From: an uncultured Lachnospiraceae bacterium
GTDB taxonomy: Bacteria > Bacillota > Clostridia > Lachnospirales > Lachnospiraceae
Assembly (NCBI GenBank): GCA_949283905.1
Contig: CASDUB010000216.1
Location: forward strand, 1 to 5,751
Reading direction: 5' to 3'
DNA: 5,751 nt
Shown here: positions 1 through 5,512 of the stretch, piece by piece
Position numbering within the stretch: position 1 is the first letter of the stretch
Layout: each line of letters begins with the position of its first letter
The notes under the pieces: generated by a model
Told to the model about the DNA's origin: nothing
Databases searched by the model: none
Seen by the model: the letters and a program-made list of their open reading frames with translations, nothing else
Position numbers and translations under genes: made by a program

Positions 1-210
1 CGGAACATTCTTTCTGAAATCCTCAACGTTTTTTATATTTTCAAAATTATATTTTTTTCCGAATTCACTTTCAGCGCCGCAGGCGAGAATATCCATCAGC
101 GTCTCTTCCTGAACGGCGCGCAAATCTGCAAATGTTTTTCTTAAGATAACGGGAAGCTCCTCCATTGAGGCGTTTAAAACTTCCTTCAAAACTCTGTTCT
201 CAGACTGCAT
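1..210 (-). CDS. GH3-family protein, second paralogue (N-terminal part, cut by window edge)
   Basis: Seventy codons are visible, starting at ATG 208-210 and running off the left edge without a stop. AGGTGA lies a few bases upstream of the ATG and supports this start. The visible protein begins MQSENRVLKEV. From about residue 34 it aligns without gaps to residues 41-77 of the complete GH3 protein next door, with 18 identities in 37 positions, including the shared blocks FGKKY/YGKKY and VEDFRKNVP/IEDFQKKVP. It is therefore the N-terminus of a diverged tandem paralogue rather than a fragment of the same gene. The first 33 or so residues differ from the neighbour. The ATP-binding and catalytic motifs lie outside the window, so intactness cannot be judged. 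It is the third gene of the STAS-GH3-GH3 run, 63 bp after the previous stop, with a hairpin in that gap. By family it would be an acyl-adenylating enzyme; the substrate is unknown. Confidence 0.8.
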   Translation of the reverse strand, partial: MQSENRVLKEVLNASMEELPVILRKTFADLRAVQEETLMDILACGAESEFGKKYNFENIKNVEDFRKNVP

Positions 211-221
211 AATTCACCTCG

Positions 222-264
222 CAAAAATATAAACGAAAGAGGCGGCGCAACGCTCCGCCCCTTT
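222..264 (-). terminator. Probable intrinsic terminator or attenuator between the two GH3 genes
   Basis: On the minus strand a 10-bp GC-rich stem (AAAGGGGCGG against CCGCCTCTTT, one G-U pair) with a 9-base loop spans 236-264. It is followed by a U-rich but interrupted tail (CGTTTATATTTTT, 223-235). It starts 9 bases after the first GH3 stop and ends before the ribosome binding site of the second. The imperfect U-tract suggests partial termination, so the downstream paralogue may be expressed at a lower level. Alternatively it may protect the upstream message from 3' decay. Confidence 0.55.
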
Positions 265-273
265 AAGCATTAT

Positions 274-1998
274 TTATTTAACGACTTCATAGCTGTATTC
301 GGTAAGTCCGAAGAAAAATCTGCGCTGCAGTTCGTTGTTTATTACGCGCACGGGCTTAAGCTGCGCCGATGCGGTACCCTTGGAGATCATAAGATCCCTG
401 TAGAGCATATATGTCTCCGGCTCAAGGAAGTTCAGCTTCGTAGCTCCGCATATTCCTTTCTTTACCTTATCTCCCATCGACGGATTCGCTTCTGCAAGCT
501 TCTGTTCAAGTACAAAGCGTATCTCCTTCGGTTTAAGCCCCTTCGGCTTTTGTCCTATCTCAAAGAAATACTGATATCTGACAGGAGCTGAGTCGAGATC
601 AGGGTATACGGAAAAATCAATAAGCTCGAATCCAAGCTCTTTAGCAGTATTTTCCGCGGCGGTCCTGAGCGCTACCTCCGTAGTCTTCTCGCCCATTATG
701 CTGACCGTCTGGTCTATCCTGTAGAGGAACTGAACGGTCGGCGTATTGTTGAATTTTCCTGTAACACGAATTGCGTCGCGCATACGATAACGGTAAAATC
801 CTGAACAGTTGGTTATGATAACCTCATAGTCTTTTCCTTCCTCAAGGCCGTCCATCGTTACGATCTTTGAGAAGTCGTCTCCTGCATCAAGCGGAAGGAA
901 CTCGAAAAATACGCTGTCCGGAATAAGCGCCGTATCTTCGCAGTTGAGATCGAACGGCACGGTGAACGTACCCTCAGAAGCCGAAATACCAAGCTTAAGC
1001 TGCTGTACTCCGTCTCCCGTATATCTTTCTCTTATCCTGTCGGCGTAGTTCTTAAATCCGCCTGTTCCTATGCCCGCGATAAACTTAAGATTTTTCCACA
1101 CCTTAGGGATGAACGGTGTTTCAAAGCCTTCTTCAAAAACGGCTCTAAGCTGTGCCGCACGCTCAGGCATAGGCTTCATCTTGGCTTCAACGCTTTTTCT
1201 TACTCCCTCTGACATCCTTACGGAAGGATCTATCTTTCCGCTTTCAATGTCGTTTACGAGCATTTCCCAGTTGCCCTCGATATAGCGTAAAAGCTCAAGG
1301 AAAAAGCTGTAGAATGATACGGTTACGTTAGATACGCTGTCATCCATAAGCGCGAAAAGAGCATGGAGATATCTTGTATTGGTATCCGGAAGAGGGAAAG
1401 CCGCTTCGTCCGGAGAAGTATATATCATTTCAAGATAAGGCCTGAACTGTCTCACGGCCTTTGCCGAAACAGCGCCGTAAGTTGCGCCGCATTTGAGAAC
1501 CTCTTCATTTGCAGAGGATTCAGTGAGGGCTATGCTTTTAGCGTTTATCCAGTCAATGCCTATTTTTTCTGCTCCGAGTCCGTAAGCGCTCTTTAAAACA
1601 TAGCTGTCGAATATCTTAAGAGCTCTTTCAGACATCGGAATTCTCTTCGGATTTCCCATTGTTCCCGACGATTTATTGTAATGCAGTATAGGATACGCGC
1701 ATATGAGATTTTCTTCCCCGTCCTCTGTCATGCTCATTATATATTCCGCGTAATCGTCATATATCGATACAGGTACTTTTTTCTGAAAATCTTCTATCGA
1801 GCTGATACCCTCAAAGTCATATTTCTTTCCGTATTCGGTATCTTTATTGTCCTTGATGACCTGCATAAGGAACTCTTCGTTATACTTCATCGGATCCTTT
1901 GACATTTCTATAAAGTGATGCCAGATGGGAGTTCCCTCCATTACATTTTTATAGTTAACCTGACCTGCCAGTGAAAGTTTACCTGCGTCTATGTTCAT
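274..1998 (-). CDS. GH3 auxin-responsive-promoter family protein (acyl-adenylating enzyme)
   Basis: This encodes a complete 574-aa protein, a usual length for the GH3 family. GH3 enzymes belong to the ANL adenylate-forming fold. The plant members adenylate carboxylic acids such as jasmonate or indole acetate and join them to amino acids; the bacterial role is largely uncharacterised. Visible motifs are the phosphate-binding loop KSSGTMGNPKR (SSGT at about 110-113), the adenine/acyl-binding SASEGTF (about 339-345), YRYRMRDAIRVTG (about 402-414, in the place of the plant YRxGD motif) and SIMGEKTTE (about 433-441). A C-terminal lid domain follows. No signal peptide or membrane segment is seen, so it should be cytosolic. 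The frame extends to a TTG at 2016, but GGAGGA (2002-2007) sits just before the ATG at 1996-1998, so I use that ATG (MNIDAGKL). The gene lies 14 bp after the STAS gene and is almost certainly cotranscribed with it. Substrate and acceptor cannot be read from the sequence. Confidence 0.9.
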   Translation of the reverse strand: MNIDAGKLSLAGQVNYKNVMEGTPIWHHFIEMSKDPMKYNEEFLMQVIKDNKDTEYGKKYDFEGISSIEDFQKKVPVSIYDDYAEYIMSMTEDGEENLICAYPILHYNKSSGTMGNPKRIPMSERALKIFDSYVLKSAYGLGAEKIGIDWINAKSIALTESSANEEVLKCGATYGAVSAKAVRQFRPYLEMIYTSPDEAAFPLPDTNTRYLHALFALMDDSVSNVTVSFYSFFLELLRYIEGNWEMLVNDIESGKIDPSVRMSEGVRKSVEAKMKPMPERAAQLRAVFEEGFETPFIPKVWKNLKFIAGIGTGGFKNYADRIRERYTGDGVQQLKLGISASEGTFTVPFDLNCEDTALIPDSVFFEFLPLDAGDDFSKIVTMDGLEEGKDYEVIITNCSGFYRYRMRDAIRVTGKFNNTPTVQFLYRIDQTVSIMGEKTTEVALRTAAENTAKELGFELIDFSVYPDLDSAPVRYQYFFEIGQKPKGLKPKEIRFVLEQKLAEANPSMGDKVKKGICGATKLNFLEPETYMLYRDLMISKGTASAQLKPVRVINNELQRRFFFGLTEYSYEVVK

Positions 1999-2001
1999 AT
2001 A

Positions 2002-2007
2002 TCCTCC
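2002..2007 (-). promoter_or_regulatory. Ribosome binding site that fixes the GH3 start
   Basis: GGAGGA on the minus strand lies 3 bases (4 from GGAGG) before ATG 1996-1998. The spacing is somewhat short. The site lies inside the longer open frame that begins at TTG 2016, which has no comparable site, so translation from the ATG is preferred. Confidence 0.75.
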
Positions 2008-2012
2008 GTTTT

Positions 2013-2312
2013 TCAATCATTTTCTATAGTAAGTATCTCAGAAAAGCCCGTAGCCTCAAAAACTTCCATTATCATCTCATTCGGATTTTTGATTGTCATT
2101 TTCCCTTGAGCCGCGTTGATTTTTTTCTGAGTGCTTAAAATAACTCTGAGTCCCGCACTTGAAATGTAGCGAAGCTTCGTAAAATCCAATATGAGCTCGC
2201 TGATGCCGTCAAGTTCGAGTTCTTTTTCAAGCTCCGGGGCAGTAGTCGTATCGAGTCTGCCGTCGAGAGCGATAGCACATTTTCCGTCTTTAATATTTTT
2301 TTCTATAGTCAC
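2013..2312 (-). CDS. STAS-domain protein, anti-sigma factor antagonist type
   Basis: This is a 99-aa single STAS domain, the length of SpoIIAA/RsbV-type proteins. Visible hallmarks are the early strand and loop ALDGRLDTTTAPELEKEL (about 15-32), the central strand ELILDFTKLRYI (about 39-50) and the switch loop ISSAGLRVIL (about 50-59). Ser52 aligns with the serine that partner kinases phosphorylate in SpoIIAA and RsbV, so the phospho-switch appears intact. In the family the unphosphorylated protein binds an anti-sigma kinase and releases a sigma factor or other target. No such kinase, phosphatase or sigma factor is in this window. The start is GTG 2310-2312, with AAGGAG (2320-2325) 7 bases upstream. 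It is the first gene of the operon, behind a clear promoter and 14 bp ahead of the GH3 enzyme. That linkage suggests, by inference only, that its partner process involves GH3 activity. No transmembrane segment is present, so it is not a SulP-type transporter domain. Confidence 0.88.
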   Translation of the reverse strand: MTIEKNIKDGKCAIALDGRLDTTTAPELEKELELDGISELILDFTKLRYISSAGLRVILSTQKKINAAQGKMTIKNPNEMIMEVFEATGFSEILTIEND

Positions 2313-2374
2313 AATGCTTCTCCTTATATATTATTATTTAAATCAGCCATACAGCTCTTTATAAAACTAAATTC

Positions 2375-2404
2375 AGTATAAATTAGTCATTTGAATCGTG
2401 TCAA
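2375..2404 (-). promoter_or_regulatory. Sigma-70/SigA-type promoter for the STAS-GH3 operon
   Basis: The minus strand has a perfect -35 TTGACA (2399-2404), an 18-base spacer and a -10 TATACT (2375-2380). The expected start near 2368 leaves a leader of about 55 bases before the GTG of the STAS gene, with AAGGAG near its end. No obvious operator or riboswitch structure is visible in that short leader. Confidence 0.75.
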
Positions 2405-2443
2405 TATAACAGATTGTAAATTTTTGTTCACTTTTTTCCGAGT

Positions 2444-2490
2444 AAAAACAAAAAAGGCTTAAAAACCCTTTTCAAGGATCTTTAAGCCTT
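2444..2490 (-). terminator. Intrinsic terminator after tRNA-Glu
   Basis: The minus-strand transcript forms a long hairpin. AAGGCTTAAA pairs with TTTAAGCCTT, and an inner GATCCTT/AAGGGTT stem (two wobble pairs) closes a 3-base loop, about 17 bp in all (2454-2490). A T-tract, TTTTTTGTTTTT, follows. It begins 6 bases past the tRNA discriminator base. It should end the tRNA transcript and any read-through from the copper genes, insulating the STAS-GH3 operon. Confidence 0.88.
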
Positions 2491-2496
2491 TAAATC

Positions 2497-2568
2497 TGAC
2501 TCCAACGGGAATCGAACCCGTGTTACCGCCGTGAAAGGGCGATGTCTTAACCGCTTGACCATGGAGCC
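2497..2568 (-). tRNA. tRNA-Glu (anticodon UUC)
   Basis: A full cloverleaf can be drawn on the minus strand. It has a 7-bp acceptor stem (GGCTCCA with TGGAGTC, one G-U pair), a D arm with GTC/GAC and a GG loop, an anticodon arm TCGCC-CTTTCAC-GGCGG with anticodon TTC (complement of 2533-2535), and a T arm ACGGG-TTCGATT-CCCGT. The discriminator base is A. The bases after it read GAT, so CCA is not encoded and would be added by tRNA nucleotidyltransferase. The length to the discriminator is 72 bases. The gene has its own promoter and terminator, so it is a single-gene unit. Confidence 0.97.
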
Positions 2569-2571
2569 TTA

Positions 2572-2599
2572 ATTTGTGTGTCTTTAGCGACACACAAAT
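2572..2599 (-). repeat. Perfect 11-bp inverted repeat in the tRNA-Glu leader
   Basis: ATTTGTGTGTC and GACACACAAAT face each other across a 6-base loop and end only 3 bases before the tRNA 5' end. The predicted start of transcription, near 2596, falls at the outer edge of this hairpin, so it would make up nearly the whole 5' leader removed by RNase P. No U-tract follows, so it is not a simple terminator. It could be a processing or stability element. Confidence 0.7.
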
Positions 2600-2602
2600 C
2601 GC

Positions 2603-2631
2603 ATTATAATATGTACATTAAATAAATGCAA
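2603..2631 (-). promoter_or_regulatory. Promoter of tRNA-Glu
   Basis: The minus strand shows -35 TTGCAT (2626-2631), an ideal 17-base spacer and a consensus -10 TATAAT (2603-2608), 35 bases upstream of the tRNA. It lies in the A/T-rich gap after the copA stop. Confidence 0.8.
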
Positions 2632-2669
2632 CACTTTTTTTATTTTCTTTTTTTGTCCTGCCTGTGTCA

Positions 2670-2873
2670 TCAGCCGACTACTTCATATCCTTCGTCTGTA
2701 ATGGCTTTCTTTAACTCATCGACATTTATATCAGATGAAAGTTTAACCGTTACTTTGTTCTCATTGTGATCAGGAATCGCTTCCGCTACCTGATCAAAAG
2801 CTTCAAGAGCCTTTTTTACTCTTGCCTCGCAATGCTGACACATCATTCCGTTTACATTTAATACGATTTCCAT
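2670..2873 (-). CDS. copZ: Possible separately translated CopZ-like copper chaperone (internal, in-frame start in copA)
   Basis: The last 67 codons of the pump gene start with an ATG (2871-2873) preceded at 7 bases by GGAGGA (2881-2886), a better ribosome binding site than that of the pump itself. The product would be a complete single HMA domain with GMMCQHC, the metal-binding motif of CopZ/Atx1 chaperones, and an ending EGYEVVG typical of stand-alone domains. Sixty-seven residues matches the usual chaperone length. In many Firmicutes copZ is a separate gene next to copA; here it is in frame with the pump across a linker without a stop. The region may therefore give both a fused domain and a free chaperone. 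That dual output is inferred from the translation signal, not shown. Confidence 0.55.
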   Translation of the reverse strand: MEIVLNVNGMMCQHCEARVKKALEAFDQVAEAIPDHNENKVTVKLSSDINVDELKKAITDEGYEVVG

Positions 2874-5303
2874 AAATTTTTCCTCCGTGTTATTGTTTTT
2901 TATTTCATTTTTAATTTCATTTAACAGTTTTTTATCAATATTCGTCTCTTCATTTTCTGATCCGGATATTTGTTTTTCGCTGCCGATTTTCTCTTTGATC
3001 TTTACAAAGTTCAGCCTGAGGGCATTTGAAACGACAAATACGCTTGAAAAGCTCATTGCCGCCGCTCCGATCATCGGACTTAATGTCCATCCGAACAGTT
3101 GAGTATATACTCCTGCAGCGAGAGGAATGCACAGTACATTATAAAAGAATGCCCAGAAAAGATTTTGATGTATATTTCTAAGTGTTGCTCTTGAAAGCTT
3201 TATAGCTGCAGGTACATCCGCCAGGGAGCTTTTCATAAGCACTACATCAGCCGCATCGATCGCTATATCTGTTCCCGCACCTATTGCTATACCGATATCT
3301 GCTCTTGTGAGCGCCGGCGCGTCGTTGATACCGTCTCCGACCATTGCAACTTTGAGATTTCTTTTCTTATTTTTAACCTGTTTAGTCCTGTTCCTGTATT
3401 GCTGAACAGCCGCTTCTTTTCCGTCAGGTTTTACTCCCGCTATAACTTCATCGACTCCGGCTTCTTTTCCGATGTGTTCCGCCGTTTTTTTATTGTCTCC
3501 CGTCAGCATCACGACATGCACTCCCAGCTCATGAAGCGTCTTAACAGCTTCGGCGCTGTCTTCTTTTATCGTATCTGCAACGGCAATAATACCGAGAAGT
3601 CTGTTATCGTACACAAACGCAAGAGGAGTTTTTCCCGAATCAGCCAGAAGTGCGCCTGTCTCTTCCAGTTCTTCATCGAACTTCGCAATACTTTTAATAT
3701 AGTCCATGCTTCCGCCAAAAGCTTCTTTTCCTTTTATCTTTGCCGTAAGCCCGTTTCCCGGAAGTATTTCAAAATCTTTTACCTCAAACGGCGAAATTCC
3801 CGCTTCTTTGGCAAAAACCGTTATCGCGTTTGCGAGAGGATGTTCCGATTTTGCCTCCAATGAATAAGCCAATCTTAACAGCTCGTATCTTGAAATGTTC
3901 TTTGCGGCAACGATATCGGTGATTCTCGGCTCGCCTTTTGTTATCGTTCCCGTTTTATCAAGCATAACAACATCTGTCTTGCCCAGTTCTTCGAGTGAAA
4001 CGGCTGTCTTAAACATAATTCCGTTTTTCGCCCCGACGCCGTTTCCGACCATAATCGCCACCGGCGTTGCAAGTCCTAAGGCGCACGGACAGCTTATAAC
4101 GAGCACCGAGATTCCTCTTGCAAGAGCAAATGAAAAATCCGCTCCTAATATAAGCCATATGATAAGAGTTATTGCCGCAATGCTTATAACGGCAGGAACA
4201 AAAACTCCCGATACTCTGTCAGCTACTTTTGCTATCGGCGCTTTAGTTGCAGCCGCGTCGCTTACCATCTGGATTATTTTAGCAAGCGCAGTATCTTCTC
4301 CTACTTTTGTCGCCCTGCATTTCAAAAATCCCGACTGATTCATTGTCGCCGTATACACTTCATCACCGGCATTCTTATCAACAGGGACGCTCTCACCTGT
4401 AAGAGCCGCTTCATTTACGGCACTGCTTCCCTCGATTATCTCCCCATCCACAGGAATACTCTCACCGGGTCTTACGACAAATATGTCTCCTTTACGGACA
4501 TTGTCGATGTGAACTTCAGTCTCTTCACCGTCTCTTATGACAGTTGCCTTTTTTGGAGACAGTTTTATGAGTCCCTTAAGAGCGTCCGTCGTCTTTCCTT
4601 TTGCCCTTGCTTCAAGCATTTTTCCGATCGTTATCAACGTAAGGATCATCGCCGCCGACTCAAAATAGAATTCATTCATGCAGCTCATGACAGCTTCGCC
4701 ATCACCTCGTACAACGGCGTCCGTCATCATAAACAGAACCACTGTACTCCATACAAATGATGACATGGAGCCGAGAGCGACCAGCGTATCCATATTAGGC
4801 GCTCCCGACCTTAAACTCTTAAATCCGCTGATAAAAAATCTCTGATTTATGATCATCACGATGGCCGCGAGTATCATCTGAAGCAGTCCCATCGCCACAT
4901 GATTTCCTTCGAAAAAGGACGGTATCGGAAATCCGAGCATCATATGACCCATGGAAAAATACATCAATACGCATAAAAAAACGATCGACGCCAGCAGTCT
5001 CTTTACCAGCACAGGCGTCACCGTATCTTCAAGCTGGTCTTCCTGAGCCGCAAGACTTTTAGAATAACTATTTGTACCGTTTTTCGATATTTCTGAAACT
5101 GCTTTTTCTTTTGATTCGGCTCCGTATCCGGCGTTTACAACCGCTTTTATTATTTCTTCGTCAGAAGCGGTTCCTTCTACTCCCATCGAATTTGTCAAAA
5201 GACTTACGCTTACGCTTTCGACGCCTTCAACCTTTGATACGGCTTTTTCAACTCTTGCCTGGCACGCCGCGCACGACATACCCGTTACTTTATATTGTTT
5301 CAT
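2670..5303 (-). CDS. copA: Cu(I)-exporting P1B-type ATPase with an extra C-terminal CopZ-like domain
   Basis: This is an 877-aa membrane pump that should export Cu(I) using ATP. In order: an N-terminal HMA domain with GMSCAAC (Cys11, Cys14); four membrane helices (about 102-121, 135-157, 170-193, 212-232); an actuator domain with TGES (302-305); two helices (about 364-386, 392-420), the second holding the CPC copper site (405-407); a P/N domain with DKTGT (phosphorylated Asp449), HP (488-489), TGDN (601-604) and GDGIND (656-661); two last helices with FFYN (Tyr721, Asn722) and MSFSS (Met750, Ser753, Ser754). CPC, YN and MxxSS together are the Cu(I)-specific P1B-1 signature. A charged linker and a second HMA domain with GMMCQHC (Cys822, Cys825) follow, making it longer than usual. 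An ATG at 5315 is possible, but GGAG (5310-5313) six bases before ATG 5301-5303 favours the latter. It follows csoR, so copper-dependent derepression is likely. Export to the cell exterior is inferred from the family. Confidence 0.95.
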   Translation of the reverse strand: MKQYKVTGMSCAACQARVEKAVSKVEGVESVSVSLLTNSMGVEGTASDEEIIKAVVNAGYGAESKEKAVSEISKNGTNSYSKSLAAQEDQLEDTVTPVLVKRLLASIVFLCVLMYFSMGHMMLGFPIPSFFEGNHVAMGLLQMILAAIVMIINQRFFISGFKSLRSGAPNMDTLVALGSMSSFVWSTVVLFMMTDAVVRGDGEAVMSCMNEFYFESAAMILTLITIGKMLEARAKGKTTDALKGLIKLSPKKATVIRDGEETEVHIDNVRKGDIFVVRPGESIPVDGEIIEGSSAVNEAALTGESVPVDKNAGDEVYTATMNQSGFLKCRATKVGEDTALAKIIQMVSDAAATKAPIAKVADRVSGVFVPAVISIAAITLIIWLILGADFSFALARGISVLVISCPCALGLATPVAIMVGNGVGAKNGIMFKTAVSLEELGKTDVVMLDKTGTITKGEPRITDIVAAKNISRYELLRLAYSLEAKSEHPLANAITVFAKEAGISPFEVKDFEILPGNGLTAKIKGKEAFGGSMDYIKSIAKFDEELEETGALLADSGKTPLAFVYDNRLLGIIAVADTIKEDSAEAVKTLHELGVHVVMLTGDNKKTAEHIGKEAGVDEVIAGVKPDGKEAAVQQYRNRTKQVKNKKRNLKVAMVGDGINDAPALTRADIGIAIGAGTDIAIDAADVVLMKSSLADVPAAIKLSRATLRNIHQNLFWAFFYNVLCIPLAAGVYTQLFGWTLSPMIGAAAMSFSSVFVVSNALRLNFVKIKEKIGSEKQISGSENEETNIDKKLLNEIKNEIKNNNTEEKFMEIVLNVNGMMCQHCEARVKKALEAFDQVAEAIPDHNENKVTVKLSSDINVDELKKAITDEGYEVVG
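2881..2886 (-). promoter_or_regulatory. Internal ribosome binding site inside copA for the CopZ-like domain
   Basis: GGAGGA on the minus strand is 7 bases before an in-frame ATG, at the exact boundary between the low-complexity linker and the C-terminal HMA domain. It codes for the Glu-Glu of TEEKF. Its position at a domain boundary makes chance less likely. Confidence 0.65.
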
Positions 5304-5350
5304 ATTGCTCTCCATATCACTTTTATCTTCTCTGACAAATGAGACTTTCT

Positions 5351-5412
5351 ATGAGTCAGACACAAAATAGTATGCAAGCATACTTTTTGTGTCCATTTGT
5401 CCCTTGACTAAT
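5351..5412. repeat. Palindromic repeat copy 1, between csoR and copA
   Basis: An imperfect inverted repeat of 62 bp with outer arms ATGAGTCA (5351-5358) and TGACTAAT (5405-5412). Its core, 5359-5393, folds as GACACAAAA...TTTTGTGTC enclosing AGTATGC-AA-GCATACT, with one bulged T at 5368. The flank after the core, CATTTGTCCCTTGACT, is identical in copy 2. Copy 1 ends 48 bp upstream of the copA start. It has no U-tract in either direction. Confidence 0.85.
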
Positions 5413-5439
5413 ATGTTTGCTATTCATTTCGACATTTAT

Positions 5440-5512
5440 ATGAGTCACCGTCCTCATAGACACAAAATCGTATGTGAACATCCGATTTGTGTCCATTTGT
5501 CCCTTGACTCAT
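5440..5512. repeat. Palindromic repeat copy 2, overlapping the csoR stop codon
   Basis: A 73-bp imperfect inverted repeat with perfect outer arms ATGAGTCA (5440-5447) and TGACTCAT (5505-5512). The core hairpin, 5459-5493, has a bulged A and one mismatch. Positions 5458-5468 and 5486-5509 are identical to 5358-5368 and 5386-5409 in copy 1, a constant offset of 100 bp. The inner 17 bases differ but still pair. The outer arm contains the TGA stop of csoR (5509-5511). An extra stretch, CCGTCCTCAT, lies in the left arm and is absent from copy 1. Confidence 0.85.

Noticed and set aside
1070..1902. Short plus-strand open frames opposite the GH3 gene
   Set aside because: They are shadows of the conserved minus-strand enzyme, with no start signals or family resemblance.
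1999..2016. TTG start at 2016 for the GH3 protein, overlapping the STAS stop
   Set aside because: It would place the clear GGAGGA inside the coding region. The downstream ATG is better supported.
2572..2599. tRNA leader hairpin as a third copy of the csoR-copA repeat
   Set aside because: It shares GACACA/TGTGTC-type words, but the arms face the opposite way and the outer arms and CATTTGTCCC flank are absent. Similarity is probably chance.
2950..3132. Minus-strand frame overlapping the last CopA helix in another phase
   Set aside because: It is out of phase with the intact pump gene, which has all its motifs in this stretch, so it is neither a frameshift remnant nor a separate gene.
3399..4338. 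Plus-strand open frames of about 150 codons across the copA region
   Set aside because: They lie opposite the strongly conserved ATPase frame, have no ribosome binding site or recognisable domain, and are rich in the residues expected from antisense reading of a coding strand.
5072..5335. Plus-strand open frame rich in Leu/Arg/Phe near the copA start
   Set aside because: It is an antisense shadow of the first HMA domain and linker; its composition is low-complexity and it has no ribosome binding site.
5326..5400. Possible copA promoters (TTGTCA with TATGGA; TTGCAT with CATAGA)
   Set aside because: The -10 elements are poor, one pair overlaps the ribosome binding site and the other lies within the hairpin of repeat copy 1.
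5351..5512. CRISPR array
   Set aside because: There are only two units, they are palindromic over their whole length, and the interval is not a spacer-repeat pattern.
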